Shown: in pieces, positions 1 to 8,466 of the stretch
Layout: the number at the start of each line of letters is the position of its first letter
Position numbering within the stretch: the first letter of the stretch is position 1
Source: Labrenzia sp. OB1
GTDB lineage: Bacteria > Pseudomonadota > Alphaproteobacteria > Rhizobiales > Stappiaceae
Assembly: GCF_001624695.1 (NCBI RefSeq)
Contig: NZ_JSEP01000002.1
Span: 186,001 to 250,000 of the forward strand
Length of the DNA stretch: 64,000 nt
Direction of reading: 5' to 3'
Position numbers and translations under genes: made by a program
The notes under the pieces: generated by a model
The model's input: the letters and a program-made list of their open reading frames with translations, nothing else
Databases searched by the model: none
Told to the model about the DNA's origin: nothing

Positions 1-639
1 TTGCATCATCTTGTCGCCACCGATGATGTTCTTGATCGCCGCCGTCGCGATGGTCGTGCGCGGCCACAGTGCGTTCACCGCAATCCCTTTTGACCGCAGC
101 TCGCCGGCAAGGCCCAGGACCACTAGACTCATGCCGTATTTGGCTATGGAGTAAGGCGTGAACGGAGCAAACCATTTTTCCTGCATGTCGAGCGGCGGTG
201 ACAGCATCAGGACGTGCGGGTTGTCGGCATTCTTGAGGTGTTCGACGGCGTGTTTGCAACACGCCAGCGTGCCGCGCGTATTGACCTGGTGCATCAGGTC
301 GAAGCGCTTCATGTCGGTCTGGGCCAGCGGGGTCAACTGAATGGCACTTGCGTTGTTGACCAGAATGTCCAACCCGCCAAATTCCGCGGCCGTCTTGTCG
401 ATTGCAGCTTTCACGGCCTCGTCATCGCGCACATCGACAACCAGGGGGAGCGCTTTGCCACCGGCTGCTTCAATCTCCTCGGCGGCCGTAAAGATCGTGC
501 CTTCCAGCTTTGGATGCGGCTCGGCGGTCTTGGCGGCAATGGCGATGTTGGCGCCGTCCCGAGCCGCCTTGAGTGCGATTGCCTTGCCGATCCCGCGCGA
601 GGCGCCTGTGATGAACAGGGTTTTGCCATTCAGTGACAT
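1..639 (-). CDS. SDR family oxidoreductase, partial (C-terminus outside window)
   Basis: Open reading frame running off the left edge; 213 codons are visible from the ATG at 639. The N-terminus carries the Rossmann nucleotide-binding motif TGASRGIG (residues 11-18), then LVNNAS near residue 95 and the catalytic pair YSIAK, so it is a classical short-chain dehydrogenase. The overall look (NKTAEPHPKL-like stretch after the second strand, LMLSPPL before the active Tyr) resembles the HSDL2/hydroxysteroid-dehydrogenase-like group often found with acyl-CoA genes. It is the third gene of a minus-strand cluster after acyl-CoA dehydrogenase and enoyl-CoA hydratase, which suggests a role in acyl-CoA or short-chain acid degradation. 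The substrate cannot be told from sequence. Confidence 0.85.
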   Translation of the reverse strand, partial: MSLNGKTLFITGASRGIGKAIALKAARDGANIAIAAKTAEPHPKLEGTIFTAAEEIEAAGGKALPLVVDVRDDEAVKAAIDKTAAEFGGLDILVNNASAIQLTPLAQTDMKRFDLMHQVNTRGTLACCKHAVEHLKNADNPHVLMLSPPLDMQEKWFAPFTPYSIAKYGMSLVVLGLAGELRSKGIAVNALWPRTTIATAAIKNIIGGDKMMQ

Positions 640-724
640 CTTCTAGTTCTCCGGATTACCGCCGTTCTGGCGCATGTTCGTTTTTCAAGGCACTTGCCGC
701 CGATGACAGCCGATATCTCTGTCT

Positions 725-1471
725 CTAAGTCTTCCCGGATTTCGACATGAAAGCCTGGAATGCGGCTATCGTTTCCGGCGAACTCAGCCGGCTTGCAAAG
801 ATCCTGATTTCTTCTTCCACGCGCTCTGAAAGCGGGCCGGTGTCGCCGCGCAGGAGCTTGCGAGACAGCGCCATCGCCTCCGGCGGCTTGGCCGCGATCT
901 CCCTGGCGCAGTCCAGGGCGGCGGCATCGACATCGCCTTCCACCACCTCGTTGACAAGGCCCGCCATCTCAGCCTTTCGCGCTGAAAAGGGTCTGCCGAG
1001 ACAAAGCAGTTCAAAAGCACGAGCCTGACCGAGCATCTGTGGCCCTAACAGGCTGGAGCCGGCTTCCGGCACGAGGCCAAGATCCACGAAGGGGGAGCGG
1101 ATAACAGTGCGCGGACTGGCGAACACCATGTCGCAATGCATCAGCAAAGTCGTACCGACGCCGATGGCGATGCCGTCGAGCGAGGCCACAAGCGGCTTTT
1201 CGTTGCGCACCAGCGCGCGCAGGAAACGGACCACCGGGGTTTCCGTCATGCCGGACTTGCCGGCGTATTGCAGGAAATCGCCAATGTCATTGCCCGCCGT
1301 AAACACCTCCGGCTGGCCGCAGATCAGATGGCAGCGCACGCCGTCATCCGTGTTCCCGGCCTCCAGAGCCTCGGCGAGATCCGTATACATGGCCCCTGTA
1401 AGGGCATTTTTCTTTTCCGGCCGGTCCAGCCGCAGAATCTGGACACCGTTCTCAATGGTTTTCAGGATCAT
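725..1471 (-). CDS. Enoyl-CoA hydratase/isomerase family protein
   Basis: 248-aa crotonase-fold protein. The oxyanion-hole region is present (TAGNDIGDF near residue 60; DGIAIGVGTTLLMHCD near residue 100). The two hydratase glutamates of the classical enzyme (in GGGCEL and QPEILLG) are replaced here by T and F in GVGTTLL and SPFVDLG, while the VPEAGSS segment matches enoyl-CoA isomerase/PaaG-type members. An isomerase or non-standard hydratase is therefore more likely than a classical hydratase. The start is preceded by a clear GGGAG. It lies 21 bp downstream of the acyl-CoA dehydrogenase on the same strand and is probably cotranscribed. Confidence 0.9.
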   Translation of the reverse strand: MILKTIENGVQILRLDRPEKKNALTGAMYTDLAEALEAGNTDDGVRCHLICGQPEVFTAGNDIGDFLQYAGKSGMTETPVVRFLRALVRNEKPLVASLDGIAIGVGTTLLMHCDMVFASPRTVIRSPFVDLGLVPEAGSSLLGPQMLGQARAFELLCLGRPFSARKAEMAGLVNEVVEGDVDAAALDCAREIAAKPPEAMALSRKLLRGDTGPLSERVEEEIRIFASRLSSPETIAAFQAFMSKSGKT

Positions 1472-1492
1472 AGGGTTCTCCCGTGCGGCACT

Positions 1493-3274
1493 TCAGGATG
1501 CCAGAGCTTCCGCATCGAACGCCTGGATGGCTTCGGCCGACAGCAGGATGTCCGACTTCAGACCGGCTGTTTCGCAGAGCGTGGTCTCGCAGAAATTTCG
1601 GGCGAGCAAAGTCCGTTCGGCGAGCCTTTGTGCCGGTTCCCCCACGGAGCGCAACGCCCCCCTGGCGAGCAGCGCCCCGCCGAGTGCCAGTCCGGCCACG
1701 CGCAGGTAAGGCGTCGCACCTGAAAGAGCGTCGGCGATCCGGCCCTCTGACTGGGCTGCCAGCATATAGTCGCTCGCCTCTCTCAGATCCTCGATGCTGG
1801 CTGCGAGGCGTTCTGCTGTCGCGCCGAATTCCGGCCGGTTGGAGGCGGCGACCTCATCGGCAACGGCCTTGAGCTCGGCAATGAAGCCCCTGATGTGATC
1901 TCCGCCCGACAACGGCAGTTTGCGCAGGACAAGATCAATGGACTGAATGCCGTTGGTGCCTTCATAGATCGGCGCGATACGCGCGTCGCGCAGATGCTGT
2001 GCGGCGCCCGTCTCCTCGATGAACCCCATGCCGCCATGGATCTGAACACCAAGCGAGGCCACTTCGACACCGAAATCGGTCGACAGCGCCTTGGCGATCG
2101 GTGTCAGCAGGCCGGCGCGTTCGCTCCAGAACCTCCTGGTATCATCGTCCTCGGCTCCGTTCGTCATGTCGATGGCATGCGCGCAGGCGTAACAGATCGC
2201 GCGGGCAACCTGGGTTCTGGACTTCATGGCAAGCAACATACGCTTGATGTCGGGATGGCGGGCGATGGGGCTCATCCCTTCGCCCCTATCCTCCGGTGCC
2301 CTGCCCTGCTTGCGGTCCAGCGCATACTGCAGGGCATGTTGATAAGCGCGCTCGGCGACACCGAGACCCTGAATGCCGACGGCGAGACGGGCGTTGTTCA
2401 TCATGGTGAACATGCAGGCGAGACCCCGGTTTTCCTCACCGATCAGCCAGCCCGTCGCTCCGCCCTCATCGCCATAGATCATGGTGCAGGTCGGGGAGCC
2501 GTGAATGCCCATCTTGTGCTCAACCCCGGCCACACGAACATCGTTGCGCGCGCCCAGCGAGCCGTCGTCATTGACAAGAATCTTGGGCACCAGGAACAGC
2601 GAAATACCCTTCGTCCCGGCGGGGGCATCAGGCAGGCGCGCCAGAACCATATGAATGATGTTGTCGGTCAGATCGTGATCGCCATAGGTGATGAAGATCT
2701 TCTGGCCGAAAACCCGGTAGGTCCCGTCGTCATTGCGTTCCGCCTTCGCCTTGAGTGCGTTGAGGTCGGATCCGGCTTGAGGTTCGGTGAGGTTCATCGT
2801 CCCCATCCACTCCCCGGAAACCAGTTTCTCCAGATATTTCGCCTTCAGATCTTCGGAAGCGTGTTTTTCCATCGCCTCGATCGCGCCCATGGTCAGCGTC
2901 GGGCCAATCGCGAAGGCCATCGAGCCGGAGTTCCACATCTCCAGCGCAGCGGCGGAGAGCATCTGGGGCAGCCCCTGACCACCAGTGGCCGGGGACGCCG
3001 ACAAGCCGTTCCAGCCACCCTCGATCCAGGCATGATAGAGGTCCCGCCAGCCGGGAGACGTTGTGACCTCACCGTTCTGGAAGGGGGTTCCGTGCCGATC
3101 CGCGACGGCGTTGAGCGGTGCGATTTCCTCGGAGGCAAACCGGCCGGCCTCGGTCAGAATGGCATCGACAAGATCGTCACCGAGCTCCGCATGAAGCTTG
3201 TTTTTCTGCAGGTCATCAAGGCCACAGACATGTTTCAGGGTAAAAGCAATCTCATCGACCGGCGCGCGATACAT
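1493..3274 (-). CDS. Acyl-CoA dehydrogenase, long form with C-terminal extension
   Basis: 593 aa, against about 380 aa for simple acyl-CoA dehydrogenases. The N-terminal and middle domains carry MNLTEPQAGSDL and the FITYGDHDL segment; the C-terminal helical domain carries QIHGGMGFIEE and YEGTNGIQSIDLV. About 130 residues follow, as in the long bacterial acyl-CoA dehydrogenases that include the DMSP-pathway enzyme DmdC. It is followed by a crotonase and an SDR in the same orientation. In a marine alphaproteobacterium a DmdC-like role on 3-methylmercaptopropionyl-CoA is possible, but general fatty acyl-CoA oxidation fits equally well; sequence alone does not decide. Confidence 0.92.
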   Translation of the reverse strand: MYRAPVDEIAFTLKHVCGLDDLQKNKLHAELGDDLVDAILTEAGRFASEEIAPLNAVADRHGTPFQNGEVTTSPGWRDLYHAWIEGGWNGLSASPATGGQGLPQMLSAAALEMWNSGSMAFAIGPTLTMGAIEAMEKHASEDLKAKYLEKLVSGEWMGTMNLTEPQAGSDLNALKAKAERNDDGTYRVFGQKIFITYGDHDLTDNIIHMVLARLPDAPAGTKGISLFLVPKILVNDDGSLGARNDVRVAGVEHKMGIHGSPTCTMIYGDEGGATGWLIGEENRGLACMFTMMNNARLAVGIQGLGVAERAYQHALQYALDRKQGRAPEDRGEGMSPIARHPDIKRMLLAMKSRTQVARAICYACAHAIDMTNGAEDDDTRRFWSERAGLLTPIAKALSTDFGVEVASLGVQIHGGMGFIEETGAAQHLRDARIAPIYEGTNGIQSIDLVLRKLPLSGGDHIRGFIAELKAVADEVAASNRPEFGATAERLAASIEDLREASDYMLAAQSEGRIADALSGATPYLRVAGLALGGALLARGALRSVGEPAQRLAERTLLARNFCETTLCETAGLKSDILLSAEAIQAFDAEALAS

Positions 3275-3505
3275 TCATGTCCTCCCAAGGCAGCCTGTTT
3301 TGCCTTGAAAGCAATCAGGATGCTCTAACACTTTAAAATTGATCGACTTTTCAGCCCTCCACATCTTCAGAACAAGCTTGTCGATCCCTCATTCGCCAGT
3401 TTCTCCGCTGCTGGCAACCGGCTGTTTTACTGCTCAAAGCTTGACGACGGCAGTGGTTCTCCGCAAAAGGCGCATGAGACAGTGGTTTGACAGGACAGTA
3501 GCCCT

Positions 3506-3523
3506 GTTGACGTAAACGTCAAC
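3506..3523. promoter_or_regulatory. Palindromic operator candidate upstream of acyl-CoA dehydrogenase
   Basis: GTTGACGTAAACGTCAAC: two perfect 8-bp arms around AA. It lies in the divergent 317-bp gap (3275-3591), 232 bp from the acyl-CoA dehydrogenase start and 69 bp from the threonylcarbamoyl-AMP synthase start. ACGT-centred palindromes of this kind are typical of MerR-family regulators of acyl-CoA and branched-chain amino acid catabolism (LiuR type), which would suit the minus-strand operon. The rest of the gap shows nothing I recognise. Confidence 0.5.
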
Positions 3524-3591
3524 CCATATCGCAGCGGCAGGTGCGCAGGTTTTCGGTGAAAACAGACGCACCCGTCATGAAGAGACCGGCA

Positions 3592-4587
3592 ATGCAACGT
3601 TGGACGCCCGACTTGAAGTCCCGGGATTGGCAGGACACCTCCGAAGCGGAGGCCGTGTGCGCAGCGCTGGTCGCAGGTGAACTGGTCGCGGTACCGACCG
3701 AAACCGTCTACGGTCTGGCGGCAGACGCCACCAGCGGGACCGCCTGTGCCGGGATCTTCGCAGCCAAGGGGCGGCCGCAATTCAATCCGCTTATTTCCCA
3801 CGTCGCCTCTCTCGAGTCGGCCATGGAGCACGGTGTCTTCGACTCGCGAGCCCTGGCGCTGGCTGAAGCGTTCTGGCCCGGCCCGCTGACGCTGGTCGTG
3901 CCCAAAAGCAAGACTTGCCGGATATCCGATCTCGCCACCACAGGGCTTGAAACCGTTGCCCTGCGTCTTCCGGACGGTCCGGTGATGCGGTTCCTGTCCG
4001 AGAACACCGGCCGGCCACTGGCCGCACCAAGCGCCAACCGGTCCGGCCGGATCAGCCCGACGACCGCCGGTGACGTGATTACGGATCTCGGCCCGTCCCT
4101 GAGTTTCGTCATCGATACCGGACCTTGCACGGTCGGGATCGAGTCGACCATCGTCGGCCTGGGCGATGATACGGCGCGCCTGCTGCGTCCCGGTGGCATT
4201 TCGCGCCAGGACATCGAAACCGTTCTCGGTCATCCGCTGCAGGGTGCTTCTTCCGATATGCGCGCGGACGCACCGGCAGCTCCGGGAATGCTGTCCTCGC
4301 ATTACGCGCCTGCGGCGGCTGTGTTCCTGAACGCGCCGGAAGCGCACCCGAAAGACGGCTTGCTTTCCTTCGGTCCCGATATACTCCCCCGTGCGTCCGA
4401 GGCCCTGGCGGAGGTCAATCTGAGCCCTTCGGGAAACCTCACCGAGGCAGCTGCCAACCTGTTTCAGGCCATGCGAACCCTGGATGCGAGCGGTGCCCGC
4501 ACCATTCGGGTGCAGTTTATCCCCAACTTTGGACTGGGCGAAGCGATCAACGACCGTTTGCGCCGGGCAGCTGCACCGCGCGATTGA
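3592..4587 (+). CDS. L-threonylcarbamoyladenylate synthase, Sua5 type
   Basis: Makes threonylcarbamoyl-AMP from threonine, bicarbonate and ATP for the t6A37 modification of ANN-decoding tRNAs. The YrdC domain occupies about the first 200 residues (GELVAVPTETVYGLAADA, KGRPQFNPLISH, APSANRSGRISPT, PSTIVG-like STIVGL, LLRPGGIS). A C-terminal Sua5 domain follows after the usual linker (APGMLSSHYAPA), so this is the long TsaC1/Sua5 form. I place the start at 3592 because AAGAGA sits a suitable distance upstream; an in-frame ATG at 3577 and a GTG at 3541 are alternatives. It is apparently monocistronic. Confidence 0.93.
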   Translation: MQRWTPDLKSRDWQDTSEAEAVCAALVAGELVAVPTETVYGLAADATSGTACAGIFAAKGRPQFNPLISHVASLESAMEHGVFDSRALALAEAFWPGPLTLVVPKSKTCRISDLATTGLETVALRLPDGPVMRFLSENTGRPLAAPSANRSGRISPTTAGDVITDLGPSLSFVIDTGPCTVGIESTIVGLGDDTARLLRPGGISRQDIETVLGHPLQGASSDMRADAPAAPGMLSSHYAPAAAVFLNAPEAHPKDGLLSFGPDILPRASEALAEVNLSPSGNLTEAAANLFQAMRTLDASGARTIRVQFIPNFGLGEAINDRLRRAAAPRD

Positions 4588-4920
4588 CCGGGCAGCGCCC
4601 GGACAGACGCCGATATCCGGTCATACCGGCAACCGGGAAGGTGACAGCAAAGCTCGCTATCCTGCGGAAAAGCCTTAAAAATCAGCAACTCCTGCGAGAA
4701 ACCTGCCACTTGCACTCAATCCGGACCGCATTAAGTTATTCGGCGACTTCAGCAAGTTCTCCGTCTTGAAGTTCTCAAGAACACAATGACCAAGCATCAA
4801 AAAAGCCTAAGCAAAACAATCGATGGCAGTTGATAATCACGGGTCAATTTTCGCGATTTCTACACCACGTTCTAAATGGATAACGGTTAAAGGCTCGCCA
4901 AAGCTTACCGGAATCACGTA

Positions 4921-5016
4921 ATCTGTTTTTGAAATTGAGATGCAGCGGACCTCCCCTCGGGCATTGCGGTGCTCGCACCTTTAAACGGCCGGCCATGATT
5001 GCCGGCCATTTTTTTG
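4921..5016 (+). ncRNA. Candidate small RNA ending in an intrinsic terminator
   Basis: The gap 4588-5149 has no convincing gene, yet contains a strong terminator at 4987-5016, 400 bp past the preceding gene. The stretch just before it holds ACCTCCCCTCG, an anti-Shine-Dalgarno-like run of the kind seen in many alphaproteobacterial small RNAs, and short self-complementary segments. The 5' end is not defined by a clear promoter, so the left boundary is arbitrary. I do not recognise an Rfam family. The remainder of the gap (4588-4920) shows nothing else. Confidence 0.35.
4987..5016 (+). terminator. Intrinsic terminator
   Basis: Stem GGCCGGC (4987-4993), loop CATGATT, stem GCCGGCC (5001-5007), then a T-rich tail ATTTTTTTG. 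It is oriented for plus-strand transcripts. Confidence 0.8.
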
Positions 5017-5149
5017 TCCTGTTGCCGATATCCGGCCTTTCCCGTCTACTCCCCATCGTTAATTGACAGAAGCACCGGCGACCGCTCTGATAGCTTTGGT
5101 TCATGACGCAGGTCATTCCCCATAACAAAGCCGCCCGGAAACGCTCTCA

Positions 5150-6082
5150 GTGTCCACACTTCTGCTCCACCATCCGTCGTATCTTGATCACCTGACGCCG
5201 GTCGGCCATCCGGAACGGCCGGACAGGATACGCGCCATAGACCGGATACTGGAACACGAAAAGTTCCAGTCGCTGGAGCGGGATCTTGCTCCAGTCGGCG
5301 CTTTGGAAGATATCGCCCGGGCGCATCCGATGAGCTATATCGACCAGCTTCACAGGCTGGCCCCGAAAGAAGAAGGCACGACGAGGGTCGATGCCGACAC
5401 CACAATGTCTCCCGGAACCTGGGAAGCCGCGTTGAGAGGGACGGGCGGAGCCTGTCTCGCCGTGGACGAAGTTCTGGCCAAAAAGGTCAGCAATGCCTTT
5501 TCCGCCTCCCGGCCTCCGGGTCACCACGCCGAAAAAGACAGGACAATGGGGTTCTGCTTTTTCAACAACGCCGCCGTTGCCGCCCGCCATGCCCGGACAG
5601 TCCACGGCATCGGACGGGTCGCCATCGTGGATTTCGACGTTCACCACGGTAACGGAACCCAGGATATTTTCTGGAACGATCCCGAGGTGATGTATTGCTC
5701 GACGCATCAGATGCCGCTTTATCCGGGCTCCGGTGCCGCCTCGGAATGCGGCGATGCCAACACGATGGTCAATGTGCCTCTTTCCCATGGTGATGACGGC
5801 GCTGTCTTCAAGGAAGCTTTCGAAGCCGTCATCCTGCCCCGCCTGGAAAGCTATGCTCCGGAGCTCATCATAATTTCCGCGGGCTTCGATGCACACGCAC
5901 GCGACCCGCTTGGCGGACTCAATTTGGTGGAAGCCGATTTCGCCTGGGCGACCCGCGCTCTCATGGATGTCGCAGACAGGCACAGCGACGGCCGCGTGGT
6001 CTCGCTGCTGGAAGGCGGATATGATCTGGAAGGACTTGCCCGCTCGGTCGCCGCCCATGTCATGACCCTCATGACGGGCTGA
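5150..6082 (+). CDS. Histone deacetylase family (arginase/deacetylase fold) hydrolase
   Basis: 310-aa zinc hydrolase of the class II HDAC/acetylpolyamine amidohydrolase group. Visible motifs: RPPGHHAEKDRTMGFCFFNN (the two active-site histidines), VAIVDFDVHHGNGTQ (metal ligands Asp and His), IISAGFDAHARDPLGG (third metal Asp) and LEGGYD near the end. In bacteria such proteins deacetylate polyamines or other small acetylated amines, and some act on proteins; the substrate here is unknown. The start is the GTG at 5150, with GGAAA upstream. It sits just upstream of xseB, a pairing common in Rhizobiales. Confidence 0.93.
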   Translation: MSTLLLHHPSYLDHLTPVGHPERPDRIRAIDRILEHEKFQSLERDLAPVGALEDIARAHPMSYIDQLHRLAPKEEGTTRVDADTTMSPGTWEAALRGTGGACLAVDEVLAKKVSNAFSASRPPGHHAEKDRTMGFCFFNNAAVAARHARTVHGIGRVAIVDFDVHHGNGTQDIFWNDPEVMYCSTHQMPLYPGSGAASECGDANTMVNVPLSHGDDGAVFKEAFEAVILPRLESYAPELIIISAGFDAHARDPLGGLNLVEADFAWATRALMDVADRHSDGRVVSLLEGGYDLEGLARSVAAHVMTLMTG

Positions 6083-6224
6083 GCCGCACCAGCAGGTTCG
6101 GGAGGCAAAACCACGGGGACCACCGGGCCGAATTTGAAATCAGACCTTGACCTCGGCCCTTTGGACCGCAAGTTTGCGCTGAAGATCAACCGACATCCAG
6201 AGATCAATACCGGGGACCGCAGCT

Positions 6225-6473
6225 ATGAGCGATGCAGCCAAAGACATTTCCGGCCTTTCCTTCGAAGAGGCGCTCAAGCAGCTGGAGACCATCGTGCGCG
6301 AACTTGAGCAGGGCAATGTGCCGCTTGAGAAAAGCATCGACATGTACGAACGCGGTGACGCCCTGCGCAAGCACTGCGATGCGCTTCTGAAATCAGCCGA
6401 AGCGAAGGTGGAGAAAATCCAGCTCGGTCAGAATGGCGAAGCAAGCGGAACCGGCGCTCTGGATCCCCAGTAG
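6225..6473 (+). CDS. xseB: Exodeoxyribonuclease VII small subunit
   Basis: 82 aa, the usual length. The conserved core [34 protein letters not shown] and [19 protein letters not shown] are hallmarks of XseB. With the large subunit XseA (not in this window) it degrades single-stranded DNA into oligonucleotides in mismatch repair and recombination. The gap from the deacetylase gene is 142 bp. The large subunit is encoded elsewhere, as is usual. Confidence 0.95.
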   Translation: MSDAAKDISGLSFEEALKQLETIVRELEQGNVPLEKSIDMYERGDALRKHCDALLKSAEAKVEKIQLGQNGEASGTGALDPQ

Positions 6474-6721
6474 ATCCCACTGCCACCCTCCTCAACGAGG
6501 TACATATCTCTCCGGATTTGAAAAACGCGCGCGCGAGCCGATAACCCGCGCTCTTTGCTGAGCCTGTTTCCGAGAGTTTTCAATCGGTTGCATTTACGCC
6601 CGACACTTGCCTGCCCGATGTCTTAGACAAGACCAGACTCTTTAATATACTTGATCATGGAGAAATCCATTATATTCGCGCAGCTTTCGGTTATTATTTC
6701 CGTTGCGCTCGGCTTAGATAA

Positions 6722-6741
6722 TTGTTAACAATATTTAACAA
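6722..6741. promoter_or_regulatory. Inverted repeat upstream of the LuxR-type gene
   Basis: TTGTTAA-CAATAT-TTAACAA, 7-bp perfect arms, ending 42 bp before the start of the LuxR-type regulator. It lies in a very AT-rich 310-bp gap (6474-6783) that otherwise holds no gene I can see. It could be an operator for self-regulation. Confidence 0.35.
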
Positions 6742-6783
6742 ACTGTGGAGTTCAAATGTAATCGTTAGTAGATAAAGTATTCA

Positions 6784-8001
6784 ATGCCCGAACTCAGTAA
6801 ATCAGATGAAGCAAAACTACTTATGCGCGTTCTTGAGTGCTCTGCGCAACCTGAGGGATGGAATTCCATTCTTGAGCTCATCGAAGAACAACTGGACTGC
6901 AGATCATTTCTGGTGGATTTTGATCAGAACGGCGATCCGACACCGAAATTCGGCGAAGACCGGCGAGCACGACAACTTGGTGAAATCTTTCAAAACATAC
7001 GGATGTCCAGTAGCCGCACCGCGCTGCAGTTTCTGATCGCCGAAGCATCCCTGTTCCAACCCTATTGCAAAACCTCGATCGACGCAGATACGGGCGGCAA
7101 CAGCTCCCCACCGGATGCGTTGCGCGGCGACGGCCCGGACCGGATGGACCTGTCCGCGACCGGTCAGGATGAGCCGGAGCAGCATCAGATGAGGCTGCTA
7201 TCCCGCGCTCCGGGACTTGTTTCTCCTCTCAGGCGAACAAAAAATTCAACAATATTGTTCGCCTGCCTGTTCACAGCTCATACGGCGGACACAATCGACA
7301 GCGCCGTCGCAAGCGACACCTTCAGGACAATCGTCAAGGCACTCGCGCCCGGCCTGCATACCTTCCTGCGACTCGAACAGGAGAGGTCCCTCGTTCAAAT
7401 CCACCGCACGTTCCTGTCCGCTCTCGAAAGTCCTGCGATCCTCATCAATGCCAATCGCGATATTCTGGTGCAGACTCCCACGGCACTGGAGATGCTTCAG
7501 CAACTGGGGCTGGCCGGCGGGTCGAGCCTCAGGCTACTGGTCAGAAACAAGGATTTTGAAAACGGTCTTCAGGCTCTCGCGCTCGCCGAAGGTCACCAGC
7601 GCGCCACAAACGGCGAAACACCAATGGCGCGGTCCGTGTACATCACAGGCCGGGACGGAACGCTCAAACGGATTTCCATTGAAAGTGTCGAAAGCGCCGC
7701 CTCGTCTTATTCGAATTCAGACGATGTCGCACCACCGTTTTTCCTGATCCGTATCGCCGCCACGGCAGAGTTGTCCGAGGACGTCGAGAACATCCTCCAC
7801 GACCTCTACGACCTGTCTCTGTCGGAAGCCCATCTGGCAAGATATCTGACGATGACCGGCTCAATGCATGTCACAGCTGAGCATCTCGACATCACCCGCA
7901 ATACGGCCAAGACCCATCTTCGGCGTATTTACGAGAAAACCGGTGTGCACACGCAGCTTCAACTCGCAAGGCTGGTACACCAACTGGCGGGCCTTTTCTG
8001 A
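6784..8001 (+). CDS. LuxR-family transcriptional regulator (C-terminal HTH)
   Basis: 405 aa. The last 60 residues form a LuxR/GerE helix-turn-helix (LSLSEAHLARYLTMTGSMHVTAEHLDITRNTAKTHLRRIYEKTGVHTQLQLARLV). The N-terminal 330 residues match no autoinducer-binding or receiver domain I can recognise. A PAS-like segment (TFLSALESPAILINANRDILVQTPTALEML, about residues 205-235) resembles the orphan LuxR proteins common in Rhizobiales. There is no aspartate receiver motif and no N-terminal kinase. It is transcribed alone, with an AT-rich leader containing an inverted repeat. Confidence 0.88.
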   Translation: MPELSKSDEAKLLMRVLECSAQPEGWNSILELIEEQLDCRSFLVDFDQNGDPTPKFGEDRRARQLGEIFQNIRMSSSRTALQFLIAEASLFQPYCKTSIDADTGGNSSPPDALRGDGPDRMDLSATGQDEPEQHQMRLLSRAPGLVSPLRRTKNSTILFACLFTAHTADTIDSAVASDTFRTIVKALAPGLHTFLRLEQERSLVQIHRTFLSALESPAILINANRDILVQTPTALEMLQQLGLAGGSSLRLLVRNKDFENGLQALALAEGHQRATNGETPMARSVYITGRDGTLKRISIESVESAASSYSNSDDVAPPFFLIRIAATAELSEDVENILHDLYDLSLSEAHLARYLTMTGSMHVTAEHLDITRNTAKTHLRRIYEKTGVHTQLQLARLVHQLAGLF

Positions 8002-8142
8002 ACATTCTGTGACGGACAGGATTGATGCCGCAACAAAACCGCCAGGCGGCCCTCCGCTCAATTTTTCCATCGGATTTCCGGCAGTCTCCGGGTTGGATGC
8101 GGGCGGGCGACCGGATTTTTACGGACTCGCAGGTGCGTGCGC

Positions 8143-8172
8143 ATAAAAAAACGGGGCCGCATAAATACGACC
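8143..8172 (-). terminator. Intrinsic terminator facing the minus strand
   Basis: Read on the minus strand: GGGGTCG, loop TATTTATG, CGGCCCC (one T-G wobble), G, then seven T. No minus-strand protein gene lies upstream of it. It may also act weakly as a plus-strand hairpin after the LuxR-type gene. Confidence 0.7.
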
Positions 8173-8330
8173 CCTAGTTGATCACTGTGCACGTGGCCCC
8201 ATCGACCACGAATAGTCCATTAAGACAGATCAGTAGGAGATGCATCACCCAAAAGGGTGACTGGGCCGAAATTCGTCCGAAGTTACGTAAAATCCACAAG
8301 CTCAACCCCTAATTTTACAACCTTTCCGGG
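8143..8330 (-). ncRNA. Candidate minus-strand small RNA upstream of dxs
   Basis: The strong minus-strand terminator at 8143-8172 has no gene before it, only the 8173-8466 non-coding stretch between the LuxR-type gene and dxs. On the minus strand this stretch contains a CACCC-TTTT-GGGTG hairpin (8247-8260), GGCCC/GGGCC pairing that brackets it, and a CTCCT motif. The 5' end is not defined. No RNA family is recognised; 6S RNA and tmRNA were considered without a match. Confidence 0.35.
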
Positions 8331-8466
8331 AGCCAACTCCCGACTTGGGTACGCATCTGTTCACAACCGATGCTGTTACGCCGCATTCCATTTGCCGAAT
8401 TTGCGCCCTATATCGGGTTGGTGTATGCCTGCCCGCCATGTTGCAACTCCCGGAGCCGTCGACAGA

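Noticed and set aside
1895-3328. 477-aa plus-strand frame
   Set aside because: Antisense shadow of the acyl-CoA dehydrogenase; no recognisable motif.
8143-8330. 6S RNA or tmRNA
   Set aside because: No match to their known conserved cores; left as an unnamed candidate small RNA.
8173-8466. Thiamine-diphosphate riboswitch before dxs
   Set aside because: Conserved CTGAGA and related THI-box segments are absent.
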